Shown: positions 1 to 5,604, numbered from the stretch's first letter. The stretch is 8,266 nucleotides of DNA from an uncultured Angelakisella sp. (GCA_904420255.1 CAJFUT010000113.1:1-8266); one strand, 5' to 3'. Program-made: numbers and translations. The notes: generated by a model from the letters alone, not told the origin.

Positions 1-92
1 CCAAGGATTTTCATTTGTAGTAAAATTGTTGTAACTGTAGTAAACCTGATTTCTCACAAACCCAGGTTTCATGCGGGTTTGCGGGCTTTCCG
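1..92. other. Short intergenic stretch downstream of lysS, with a 20-bp-spaced direct repeat
   Basis: No gene is visible. The 9-mer TGTAGTAAA occurs at 16-24 and again at 36-44, exactly 20 bp apart, with a related TGTTGTAAC at 27-35 between them. A 7-bp inverted repeat CAAACCC/GGGTTTG lies at 57-63 and 75-81, but no T-run follows it on either strand, so I do not call it a terminator for lysS. The direct repeat could be an operator or the edge of a neighbouring promoter beyond the window. Its function is not established. Confidence 0.35.
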
Positions 93-1673
93 TCAGTCCA
101 AAGGCTTCATGGTGGGGAAGAGCAGGACGTCCCGGATGGAGGGGCTGTCGGTGAGGAGCATCACCAGCCGGTCCACCCCGAAGCCCAGGCCGCCGATGGG
201 GGGCATCCCGTACTCCATGGCGGTGAGGTAGTCCTCGTCCACCTGGGCCTTGGAGCCCGGCTCCTGGGCCCGCTTGGCCTCCACCTGGCGGACAAAGCGT
301 TCCCGCTGGTCGATGGGGTCGTTGAGCTCCGAGAAGGCGTTGCCCATTTCCCGGGCGTAGATGAAGTACTCAAACCGCTCGGTGAAGGCGGGGTCATCCG
401 CCTTCCGCTTGGCCAGGGGGCTGTTTTCCACCGGGTAGTCGTAGATGATGGTGGGCTGGATCAGCTTGTCCTCCACAAAGGCGTCAAAAAGCTCCGCCAG
501 CACCGCGCCCTTGGTGGCGTCCCCGGGGACCTCCACATGAAGTTCCCCGGCGCAGGCCCGGGCGTCCTCGTCGCTCTGCCAGCTGTGGTAATCCGCTCCG
601 GAGTATTTCTTCACCGCCTCCACCATGGTGAGGCGCTCCCAATGGCCCATGTCGATCTCGGTGCCCTGGTAGGTGATTTTGGTGGTGCCGCAGACCTTCC
701 GGGCCAGGAGGGTGTTCATCTCCTCCACCAGGTCCATGATGCCCTTGTAGTCGGTGTAGGCCTGGTACAGCTCCACGGTGGTGAACTCAGGGTTGTGCTT
801 GGTGTCCATCCCCTCGTTGCGGAAGATGCGGCCCACCTCGTAGACCCGGTCCATCCCCCCAACCACCAGGCGCTTCAGGTAAAGCTCGGTTTCGATCCGC
901 AGGTACATATCCATATCCAGGGTGTTGTGGTGGGTGATGAAGGGGCGGGCGGCGGCGCCGATCTCGCAGGGGGTCAGCACCGGGGTGTCCACCTCCAGGA
1001 AGCCGTTGCCGTCCAGGTAACTGCGGATCTCCCGGAGGATCTGGGACCGCTTCAGGAAGGTGTCCCGGACGCCGGGGTTGACGATCAGGTCCACATACCG
1101 CTGGCGGTAGCGGGTGTCGGTGTCCTTGAGGCCGCTCCACTTATCGGGGAGGGGGAGGAGGGCCTTGGCCAGCAGCACCACCTCGTGGGCCTTCACCGAG
1201 ATCTCCCCCATCTTGGTGCGGAACACCTCGCCGGTGACCCCCACCATGTCCCCGATGTCCAGCTTCTTATAGGCGGCGTAGGCCTCCTCGCCGATGATGT
1301 CTTTGCGGACATAGAGCTGGATGCGACCGGAGCTGTCCTGGAGGTCGGCGAACCCCGCCTTGCCCATGCCCCGCTTGGTCATGAGCCGCCCGGCGATGGC
1401 CACCTGGGGCCCGGGGGTTTCGTCCCCCTCAGCCTTGTCCACAAAGCTGGACTTGATGCCGGCGGCCAGGGAGTCCACCGGGTAGCTGGTGATGACAAAG
1501 GGGTCGTGCCCCTCCTCCCGGAGGGCCTGGAGCTTGTCCCGGCGCACCTGCACCTGCTCGGAATAGACCTCCCGGCTCAGCTGCTGGGCGGCTTCCTCCG
1601 CCCGCGCGGCGGCCTTGTCCAGGGCGCCGTCCATCTTTTCCCGGGCGCTTTCCATCTTCTGTTCCAAATCCAC
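93..1673 (-). CDS. lysS: Lysyl-tRNA synthetase, class II
   Basis: This cytoplasmic class II aminoacyl-tRNA synthetase charges tRNA-Lys with lysine in an ATP-dependent reaction. The 526-aa protein has an N-terminal OB-fold anticodon-binding domain (about residues 88-168) followed by the catalytic domain. Motif 1 spans about 215-245 and ends in GAAARPFITHHN. Motif 2 includes FRNEGMDTKHNPEFT (284-298). The lysine-pocket segment NAFSELND is at 445-452, and motif 3 is GLGFGVDRLVMLLT (495-508). The start is GTG at 1673, chosen because AAGGAGG lies about 11 nt upstream. In-frame ATGs at codons 7 and 14 have no such site. The protein is some 20-30 residues longer than most bacterial LysRS, because a charged, Ala/Glu-rich helical segment (about 1-40) precedes the usual RRDKL start region. 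Motif 1 reads TPCEIGAAARPF where most homologues have a Gly-Gly pair before AxARPF. The gene has its own promoter and follows greA on the same strand, separated by a terminator. Confidence 0.98.
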   Translation of the reverse strand: MDLEQKMESAREKMDGALDKAAARAEEAAQQLSREVYSEQVQVRRDKLQALREEGHDPFVITSYPVDSLAAGIKSSFVDKAEGDETPGPQVAIAGRLMTKRGMGKAGFADLQDSSGRIQLYVRKDIIGEEAYAAYKKLDIGDMVGVTGEVFRTKMGEISVKAHEVVLLAKALLPLPDKWSGLKDTDTRYRQRYVDLIVNPGVRDTFLKRSQILREIRSYLDGNGFLEVDTPVLTPCEIGAAARPFITHHNTLDMDMYLRIETELYLKRLVVGGMDRVYEVGRIFRNEGMDTKHNPEFTTVELYQAYTDYKGIMDLVEEMNTLLARKVCGTTKITYQGTEIDMGHWERLTMVEAVKKYSGADYHSWQSDEDARACAGELHVEVPGDATKGAVLAELFDAFVEDKLIQPTIIYDYPVENSPLAKRKADDPAFTERFEYFIYAREMGNAFSELNDPIDQRERFVRQVEAKRAQEPGSKAQVDEDYLTAMEYGMPPIGGLGFGVDRLVMLLTDSPSIRDVLLFPTMKPLD

Positions 1674-1721
1674 GATATTTCCATCCTCCTTGTTCTCGAA
1701 AACGGCTTTTATCCTTCCCCT

Positions 1722-1749
1722 ATTATAGCAAAACTGCCGCTTTTGTAAA
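1722..1749 (-). promoter_or_regulatory. Sigma-A promoter of lysS (extended -10)
   Basis: Reading the minus strand, TTTACA (1744-1749) and TATAAT (1722-1727) are separated by 16 nt, with TGC directly before the -10, which makes it an extended -10. The predicted start of transcription is near 1715, giving a leader of about 40 nt. That is too short for a T-box or similar riboswitch. The promoter lies immediately after the greA terminator, so lysS can be transcribed independently. Confidence 0.85.
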
Positions 1750-1750
1750 G

Positions 1751-1779
1751 AAAAAAAGGGCCCGGCCGGAGCCGGACCC
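1751..1779 (-). terminator. Intrinsic terminator of greA
   Basis: On the minus strand a 9-bp stem, GGGTCCGGC paired with GCCGGGCCC (one T-G pair), has a TCCG loop and is followed directly by seven Ts (1751-1757 on the plus strand read as As). It begins 9 nt after the greA stop codon. This is a textbook rho-independent terminator, and it separates greA from the lysS promoter. Confidence 0.93.
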
Positions 1780-1788
1780 GTCTGGACC

Positions 1789-2262
1789 TCAGTTGCTGAT
1801 TTCCAGGATCTTCAGGGAGAAGGAGCCCTTGGGGGCGTGGACCTCCACAATGTCCCCCACCTTGTGGCCCATCACCGCCTCCCCCACAGGGGATTTGTCG
1901 GTGAGGCTGTTGCCGCTTCCGCTGCCTTCCACGCTGCTGACGATGCGGTACTCCATCTCCTCGTTGAATTCGCAGTCCAGCAGCTTCACCGTGGACCCGA
2001 TGTTCACCACGTCCTTCTGGAGGGCGTCCTTATCCACCACCTTGACCACCTTGAGCTGCTCCTCCAGGGTCAGGATCCGGGCTTCCATAATGGCCTGTTC
2101 ATTTTTGGCCTCGTCATATTCACTGTTTTCCGACAAGTCGCCGAAGCCTCTGGCGGTTTTGATCTTATCGGCCACTTCCGCGCGCTTGACGGTTTTGAGC
2201 TGCTGCAGTTCGTTTTTCAGTTCCTCGTAGCCCTCGGCTGTCATGAGTATTTCCTGTGCCAT
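1789..2262 (-). CDS. greA: Transcription elongation factor GreA
   Basis: GreA binds in the RNA polymerase secondary channel and stimulates cleavage of the 3' end of backtracked transcripts. The 157-aa product matches the usual length of about 158. Its N-terminal half is the antiparallel coiled coil (about residues 8-75), with the conserved tip GDLSENSEYDEAKNEQ carrying the acidic pair (D and E) that coordinates catalytic Mg2+. The C-terminal half is the FKBP-like globular domain, including SPVGEAVMGHKVGD. The start is ATG at 2262, with AAGGAG 9 nt upstream. An in-frame extension of 13 codons lacks such a site and would begin at the predicted transcription start, so it was rejected. The gene has a consensus promoter upstream and a strong terminator downstream, so it is probably a single-gene unit, although read-through from the upstream gene (stop at 2416) is possible. 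Confidence 0.97.
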   Translation of the reverse strand: MAQEILMTAEGYEELKNELQQLKTVKRAEVADKIKTARGFGDLSENSEYDEAKNEQAIMEARILTLEEQLKVVKVVDKDALQKDVVNIGSTVKLLDCEFNEEMEYRIVSSVEGSGSGNSLTDKSPVGEAVMGHKVGDIVEVHAPKGSFSLKILEISN

Positions 2263-2299
2263 GGTCTGTTGCTCCTTTTCTGCAAAAATACCGGCGGAC

Positions 2300-2312
2300 A
2301 ATACTTAGTATT
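2300..2312. repeat. Palindrome AATACT-T-AGTATT over the greA -10 and start site
   Basis: A perfect 6-bp inverted repeat with a single central base spans the 3' half of the greA -10 hexamer and the predicted transcription start. The position suits a repressor site, but the sequence is short and AT-rich, so it could be fortuitous. I do not recognise a regulator that binds it. Confidence 0.4.
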
Positions 2313-2338
2313 ATATGCCTCCCGTCCCCGGCTGTCAA
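2310..2338 (-). promoter_or_regulatory. Consensus sigma-A promoter of greA
   Basis: On the minus strand a perfect TTGACA (2333-2338) and a perfect TATAAT (2310-2315) are separated by 17 nt. The predicted transcription start is near 2303, about 40 nt upstream of the ATG. A perfect match in both hexamers and spacing suggests strong constitutive expression unless the overlapping palindrome at 2300-2312 acts as an operator. Confidence 0.93.
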
Positions 2339-2415
2339 GGGTGGAAAAAAGGGTAAGCATCCTGTTTCATCCCCATTTTTCGCCGTTTTTTCCCGCCTGG
2401 GCGGGCTGGGGGAAT

Positions 2416-3261
2416 TTACATCTCACTGGCGGCGGGGATTGCCCGCTCCCGCTGCCGGAGAAGGGCGTGGACGGCCGCGTCCATGAGGGAGGCCCGCCGG
2501 CCGTCGATGCGGCATTCCCGGATGCCCATATCCAGGGGGAAGCGGCGGAGGCCGGTTTCCCAGGCCGTCCCCAGGAAGGCGCTCACCGGCGCGCCCCGGG
2601 GGATCTGGGCCAGAAGGTCCGGGGGCAGCTCCGGTTCCAGACGGTTGATGGTGGGCCCGCCCTGGATGCCGCTGCGGTCCACGGTAAAGACCGGCATAGG
2701 CAGCTTCCAGACCCCGGTGGCGGCGGGAGAAACGGCAAAGAGGCAGCCGGCAAGCTCCCCGGGGGAATCGGCCAGCACCAGGCTGGCCCCAAAGCCCTCC
2801 ATCAGCTCCCGGCAGAGGGCCTGGTACCGGTCCGGGCGGCGGGTGTAGACCCGCAGCAGGGCGCACTGGCGGGCCAGCTCCCCGGCGCACCAGCCGAACA
2901 GCCCCTCCTCGTCCACCAGCCCCACCGACCCCCGGCGTCCCTCCTCCCCCATGAGCTTCAGGGCCTGGACCCCCGCCATGGCGGTGAGCCGGCCATAGAA
3001 TACCGACGGCTGGTAGAGCCCCAGGCCGCAGCCGGGGGGCGGCTCCTGGTCCCCGGCCACCACCAGCCTGGCGGCGGCCCGCCCCGCCATTTTGGCCAGC
3101 CGCTCCCAGTGGGGGCGCCCGGCGGTGTGGTCGGTGATGAGGTAGTACCCGTTGCCCAGGAAGCTTTTCCGCTCCACCGTCAGGGCCCCGTTCCGCAGCC
3201 AGTCCAGCCCCCGGGCCAGGGGGCCCTTGTCCTCCTGACAGATGGAAAGCACCACAAACAT
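2416..3261 (-). CDS. Hypothetical protein with a Rossmann-like segment
   Basis: I do not recognise this 281-aa protein. The start is ATG at 3261, with AAGGAGG 8 nt upstream. Longer in-frame starts would run into the palindromic repeat and lack a ribosome binding site. No signal peptide or membrane segment is visible, so a cytoplasmic location is likely. Residues about 111-180 alternate predicted strands and helices: SVGLVD, a helix starting at GLFGW, then LLRVYTRR, a helix around RYQALCRELMEGFG, SLVLAD, and CLFAVSPA. This resembles a Rossmann-type beta-alpha-beta fold, but there is no GxGxxG nucleotide loop. The C-terminal part contains a GTAWETG segment (231-237) and a charged end. The stop is 153 nt upstream of greA on the same strand. 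Nucleotide composition matches the neighbours, so no transfer is suggested. No good promoter is seen for it. Confidence 0.8.
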   Translation of the reverse strand: MFVVLSICQEDKGPLARGLDWLRNGALTVERKSFLGNGYYLITDHTAGRPHWERLAKMAGRAAARLVVAGDQEPPPGCGLGLYQPSVFYGRLTAMAGVQALKLMGEEGRRGSVGLVDEEGLFGWCAGELARQCALLRVYTRRPDRYQALCRELMEGFGASLVLADSPGELAGCLFAVSPAATGVWKLPMPVFTVDRSGIQGGPTINRLEPELPPDLLAQIPRGAPVSAFLGTAWETGLRRFPLDMGIRECRIDGRRASLMDAAVHALLRQRERAIPAASEM

Positions 3262-3280
3262 TTCACCATCCTCCTTTTTC

Positions 3281-3296
3281 CCGGGCCAGGGCCCGG
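3281..3296. repeat. Inverted repeat just upstream of the 2416-3261 gene's ribosome binding site
   Basis: CCGGGCC (3281-3287) and GGCCCGG (3290-3296) form a perfect 7-bp inverted repeat with 2 nt between the arms. On the minus-strand transcript it sits directly upstream of the AAGGAGG that serves the gene starting at 3261. It could form a stable GC hairpin in the leader, or it may simply reflect high GC. No T-run follows on either strand. Confidence 0.45.
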
Positions 3297-3356
3297 CGTA
3301 TCCGTCAACGCCTGCGGTTCCAGTGCGCGGACCCGTCCGCCCGGGCTGGGGGCAAG

Positions 3357-3468
3357 GTATCATAGCCGCAAAGCGGCTATGATACCTTTATTTTCAAAGC
3401 CCTTTTCCTCGCCCCCTCCGGGGACAACCGGAAAAGACGGCCCGTACCACAACCGCTTTGCGCTTGTG
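3357..3468. repeat. Palindromic element, copy A of a tandem pair
   Basis: This is the first copy of a ~113-bp element made of three hairpins. Hairpin 1 (3357-3385, extendable to 3354-3388) has a perfect stem containing CATAGCCGC, an AAA loop and the mirror arm. Hairpin 2 pairs CTTTTCC (3402-3408) with GGAAAAG (3430-3436), is extended by GCC/GGC (3399-3401 with 3439-3441) across a 2-nt bulge, and has an inner CCCC/GGGG stem. Hairpin 3 (3444-3472) pairs GTACCACAA with TTGTGGTAC around CGC-TTT-GCG. A TTATTTT tract follows hairpin 1 on the plus strand. The element is non-coding and does not match an insertion sequence I know. It resembles REP/BIME-type repeats in organisation. Confidence 0.85.
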
Positions 3469-3586
3469 GTACCATAGCCGTAAAACGGCTATGGTACTTT
3501 TTATTCAAAGCCGTTTTTCTCCCCGGCTGCGCCGGGAACCGAAAAACATGGCCCCCTGTACCACAACCGCTTTGCGCTTGTGGTAC
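3469..3586. repeat. Palindromic element, copy B of a tandem pair
   Basis: This is the second copy, offset 112-114 nt from copy A. Hairpin 1 is at 3469-3497 (13-bp arms, AAA loop). Hairpin 2 pairs GTTTTTC (3513-3519) with GAAAAAC (3541-3547), again extended by GCC/GGC across a 2-nt bulge, with inner CCCGGC/GCCGGG arms. Hairpin 3 at 3558-3586 is identical over 29 nt to the one at 3444-3472. Differences from copy A in the stems fall at paired positions and keep pairing intact. Hairpin 1 of this copy overlaps hairpin 3 of copy A by the palindrome GTAC (3469-3472). Confidence 0.85.
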
Positions 3587-3611
3587 AGGATATGCCCGTC
3601 CGGCGGGGGCT

Positions 3612-3634
3612 ATTCCCCGGTGAGGGGGATTTTT
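3612..3634 (+). terminator. Terminator-like hairpin upstream of the S41 gene
   Basis: On the plus strand ATTCCCC (3612-3618) pairs with GGGGGAT (3624-3630), with one T-G pair and a GGTGA loop, and is followed by a short T-run ending at 3634. It lies between the tandem palindromic element and the promoter at 3696-3704, so it could stop plus-strand transcripts coming from the element. The T-run is short, so this is a tentative call. Confidence 0.45.
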
Positions 3635-3675
3635 GCCGGGCCGGATGGGGAAGGGCAGTTTTAACGGTTTGTTTC

Positions 3676-3704
3676 TTTTCTTTTGACCACCCCCGTGCTA
3701 TAAT
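3676..3704 (+). promoter_or_regulatory. Extended -10 promoter of the S41 homologue
   Basis: TATAAT at 3699-3704 is preceded by TGC (3696-3698), giving a perfect extended -10. The region 17 nt upstream (3676-3681) is T-rich and matches TTGACA poorly. The nearby TTGACC at 3683-3688 is only 10 nt from the -10 and cannot serve as a -35. The predicted start is near 3711, giving a ~60-nt leader. Confidence 0.75.
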
Positions 3705-3720
3705 AAACTGTAACTTGCCT

Positions 3721-3742
3721 GGCCCGCCGTTTCGGACGGGCC
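3721..3742 (+). other. Leader hairpin of the S41 gene
   Basis: GGCCCG-CCG (3721-3729), a TTT loop and CGG-A-CGGGCC (3733-3742) form a 9-bp stem with one bulged A, about 10 nt after the predicted transcription start and 15 nt before AAGGAGG. It may stabilise the transcript 5' end. No T-run follows. Confidence 0.55.
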
Positions 3743-3772
3743 CCGGACCCAACCTGCAAGGAGGCTTGGAGC

Positions 3773-5002
3773 TTGAACAAGAAGATTTCCCTGGGGGCGG
3801 CCATCGCCTACATGGCCATTGTGGCCGCAGTGGCGTTCTGCCTCACCATGTTTTATTCGGAAAACCGGTATAACTCGATGTACAGCAATATTGTGGAGCG
3901 GGAGCGGGAATATGACCTCCTGGCGGAAATCGACCAGTACGCCCGGAGCAGCTACGCCGGCACCATCAACGAGGACACCCTCCGGGCGGGCATCGCCGCC
4001 GGCTACATCTCCGGGCTGGATGACCCCTACGCCCGGTACCTCACCGAGCGGGAGTACGAGGCCTACCTCAACGCCCAGAGCCAGCGGTATGTGGGGATCG
4101 GGGTGGTCACCGAGATGGACGTGGACGGCTACATCCGCATTAAGACGGTGTATCCCCAGTCCCCGGCGGCCTCGGCCCAGATGCAGCCGGGGGACCTGAT
4201 CGTCAGCGTGGACGGCACCGCTGCCACCCAGGACAATTATACCGAGCTGGTGGGCTCCTTCCAGGGCTCGGCGGGCACCAAGATCAGCCTGGTCCTCCGC
4301 CGGGACGCCGAGGAGATGACGGTGGAGCTGACCCGCCGGGAGATCGACGTCCCCACCATCACCTCCACCCTCATGGACAACGTGGGCTACCTCAGCTTCA
4401 CCGACATCAATTCCCGGTCCTCCAGCCACCTGGACACTGCCATCCGCCAGATGACCCAGGAGGGGGCCCAGGCCCTGATCTTTGACATCCGGGGCCTGGC
4501 CAGCGAAAACGTGGAGGCGGTGGGGAATATGCTGGATATTCTCCTGGGGGAGATGACCACCGTCTATATCCAGGACCAGGACGGCAGCCTCCGGGAACTG
4601 ATGACCTCCGATGAGAAGGAGGTGGAGCTGCCCATGGTGGTGCTGGCGGATTCCGGCACCACCGGCACCAGCGAGCTGTTTGCCCAGGCCCTCCAGGACA
4701 CCGGCAAGGCCCGGGTGGTGGGGGAGAAGACCTTCGGCAAGGGCACCTACCAGGAGTTCCACCAGCTGAAGAACGGCTCGGCGGTTTACCTCACCGTGGC
4801 CCGCTACGCCGGCCCCTCGGGGGTCACTTATGACGAGACCGGGGTGTCCGCCGACTACGAGGTGCAGTACCCCGCCGAGCTGGACAAGACCACCACCCTG
4901 GGGAACCCGGAGTTTGATACCCAGCTCCGCCGGGCCCTGGAAATCGCCACCACCGCCGTCAAGACCGAAACCTCCGGCACATCGGAGACCACAGGCGGCT
5001 AA
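3773..5002 (+). CDS. Membrane-anchored S41 (C-terminal processing) protease homologue, predicted catalytically inactive
   Basis: This 409-aa protein has the S41/CtpA architecture. It has an N-terminal membrane anchor (about residues 5-27), a helical segment (30-100) with GLDDPYARYLTEREY typical of the family, a PDZ domain (about 105-190, including GIGVV, SPAASAQMQPGDLIVSVDG) and a tail-protease domain (about 200-365). The family uses a Ser-Lys-Gln catalytic centre, with Lys 25 residues after Ser and Gln 4 after Lys. Here GEKTFGKGTYQ supplies K323 and Q327, but residue 298, exactly 25 before K323, is Gly (DSGTTGTSE in place of the usual G-S/T-A-S-A-S-E). The oxyanion-loop motif DLRxNPGG is replaced by DIRGLASE (238-245). 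The start is TTG at 3773, with AAGGAGG 8 nt upstream. It is a single-gene unit with its own promoter. The C-terminal tail is Thr/Ser/Gly-rich. The frame is intact, so this is not a pseudogene; a binding or regulatory role at the outer face of the membrane is inferred. Confidence 0.93.
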   Translation: MNKKISLGAAIAYMAIVAAVAFCLTMFYSENRYNSMYSNIVEREREYDLLAEIDQYARSSYAGTINEDTLRAGIAAGYISGLDDPYARYLTEREYEAYLNAQSQRYVGIGVVTEMDVDGYIRIKTVYPQSPAASAQMQPGDLIVSVDGTAATQDNYTELVGSFQGSAGTKISLVLRRDAEEMTVELTRREIDVPTITSTLMDNVGYLSFTDINSRSSSHLDTAIRQMTQEGAQALIFDIRGLASENVEAVGNMLDILLGEMTTVYIQDQDGSLRELMTSDEKEVELPMVVLADSGTTGTSELFAQALQDTGKARVVGEKTFGKGTYQEFHQLKNGSAVYLTVARYAGPSGVTYDETGVSADYEVQYPAELDKTTTLGNPEFDTQLRRALEIATTAVKTETSGTSETTGG

Positions 5003-5012
5003 AAAGCGAAAA

Positions 5013-5026
5013 CCCGCCCACGGGCG
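5013..5026 (+). other. Small hairpin just after the S41 stop
   Basis: CGCCC (5015-5019) and GGGCG (5022-5026) can pair 12 nt after the stop at 5002, and the following bases are TGAAATTTTA. As a terminator it would be weak because the T-run is interrupted. It may act together with the long hairpin at 5031-5075. Confidence 0.3.
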
Positions 5027-5030
5027 TGAA

Positions 5031-5075
5031 ATTTTATGGCCATGTGCCGCCAAAAGCGGCACATGGCCATAAAAT
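5031..5075. repeat. Perfect 20-bp stem hairpin between convergent genes
   Basis: The arms at 5031-5050 and 5056-5075 are exact reverse complements over 20 bp, with a CAAAA loop. The base of the stem is AT-rich (ATTTTATGG) and the tip is GTGCCGC/GCGGCAC. It lies between the plus-strand S41 gene (stop 5002) and the minus-strand nifU (stop 5152), where a bidirectional terminator would be expected, but neither strand has a proper T-run after the stem. The tip resembles hairpin 1 of the tandem element at 3357-3497 (GCCGC-AAA-GCGGC), so it may be a single-hairpin member of the same repeat family. Confidence 0.8.
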
Positions 5076-5151
5076 ATGAAACCCGAGCGCCGGGACAGCC
5101 CTTAACCCTATGGGCAGAAGCGCCGTCCTGCCCGCCTGTGAGCATGGGGGG

Positions 5152-5604
5152 TCAGCCGCAGGAACAGCTCCCGTCCCCGTCGTCGTGGTCGTGATCCACG
5201 TCCTTCAGTTTCCCCACAATGGGCTCAGGGTCGATGCCCTGGCGGGCGTAGTAATCGGAGAGGGCGGCCCGCACCGCCTGCTCCGCCAGCACCGAGCAGT
5301 GGACCTTCACCGGGGGCAGGCCGTCCAGGGCCTCCATCACCGCCTTGTTGGTGAGCTTCAGGGCGTCCTCGATGGTCTTGCCCTTGATGAGCTCGGTGGC
5401 CATGGAGCTGGTGGCGATGGCGGCGCCGCAGCCGAAGGTCTTGAATTTCACGTCGGTGATGGTGTCCCCCTGGATTTTCAGGTACATTTTCATGATATCG
5501 CCGCATTTGGCGTTGCCCACCTCGCCCACGCCGTCGGCGTCGGGGATCTCCCCCACGTTCCGGGGGTTGGTGAAATGGTCCAGGACCTTTTCGGAATACA
5601 TCAT
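5152..5604 (-). CDS. nifU: Fe-S cluster assembly scaffold, NifU/IscU family
   Basis: This protein accepts sulfur from the cysteine desulfurase encoded just upstream and assembles Fe-S clusters for transfer to apoproteins in the cytoplasm. The 150-aa product is a single IscU-like domain. Its three cluster ligands are C34 (AKCGD, with the conserved Asp D36), C59 (KTFGCGAAIATSS) and C103 (KVHCSVLAEQAV). The C-terminus from about residue 136 is an Asp/His-rich stretch ending GSCSCG, which could bind metal. The start is ATG at 5604, with AAAGGA about 10 nt upstream. A second ATG at 5601 is possible, and a longer TTG-started frame lacks a site. It begins 40 nt after the nifS stop on the same strand, so the two form an operon. 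No hscA, fdx or iscR is present beside it, in line with the minimal system of many Clostridia. Confidence 0.95.
   Translation of the reverse strand: MMYSEKVLDHFTNPRNVGEIPDADGVGEVGNAKCGDIMKMYLKIQGDTITDVKFKTFGCGAAIATSSMATELIKGKTIEDALKLTNKAVMEALDGLPPVKVHCSVLAEQAVRAALSDYYARQGIDPEPIVGKLKDVDHDHDDGDGSCSCG

Noticed and set aside
57..81. Inverted repeat after the lysS stop as its terminator
   Set aside because: It has an 11-nt loop, a 7-bp stem and no T-run on the minus strand.
537..1748. Long open frame on the plus strand opposite lysS
   Set aside because: It is the antisense shadow of a GC-rich gene. The translation is His/Gly/Val/Leu-biased with no family resemblance or credible ribosome binding site, and lysS is certain.
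2385..2410. CCCGCC/GGCGGG hairpin near the end of the 2416-3261 gene as a terminator
   Set aside because: The adjacent homopolymer is an A-run on the minus strand and precedes the stem on the plus strand, so it fits a terminator on neither strand.
3357..3385. TATGAT inside hairpin 1 as a -10 for the gene at 2416-3261
   Set aside because: It is part of the palindrome, has no TG extension, and the hexamer 17 nt upstream does not resemble TTGACA.
1837..3477. 546-codon open frame on the plus strand across greA, the 2416-3261 gene and the palindromic element
   Set aside because: It crosses two opposite-strand genes, the greA promoter and palindromic repeats. Its composition is typical of an antisense reading of GC-rich genes.
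3357..3586. CRISPR array
   Set aside because: There are only two copies, with palindromic units and related intervening sequence. No regular short repeats with unrelated spacers and no cas genes.
3683..3704. TTGACC paired with TATAAT as a -35/-10 promoter for the S41 gene
   Set aside because: The spacer is only 10 nt. The extended -10 (TGC-TATAAT) explains the promoter better.
3458..3752. Short open frames on both strands over the palindromic element
   Set aside because: They arise from the hairpin sequences, show no consistent ribosome binding site, and the differences between the two copies preserve stems and not reading frames.
3698..5062. 454-codon open frame on the minus strand opposite the S41 gene
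   Set aside because: It is an antisense shadow of a well-supported gene and runs through its promoter and leader.
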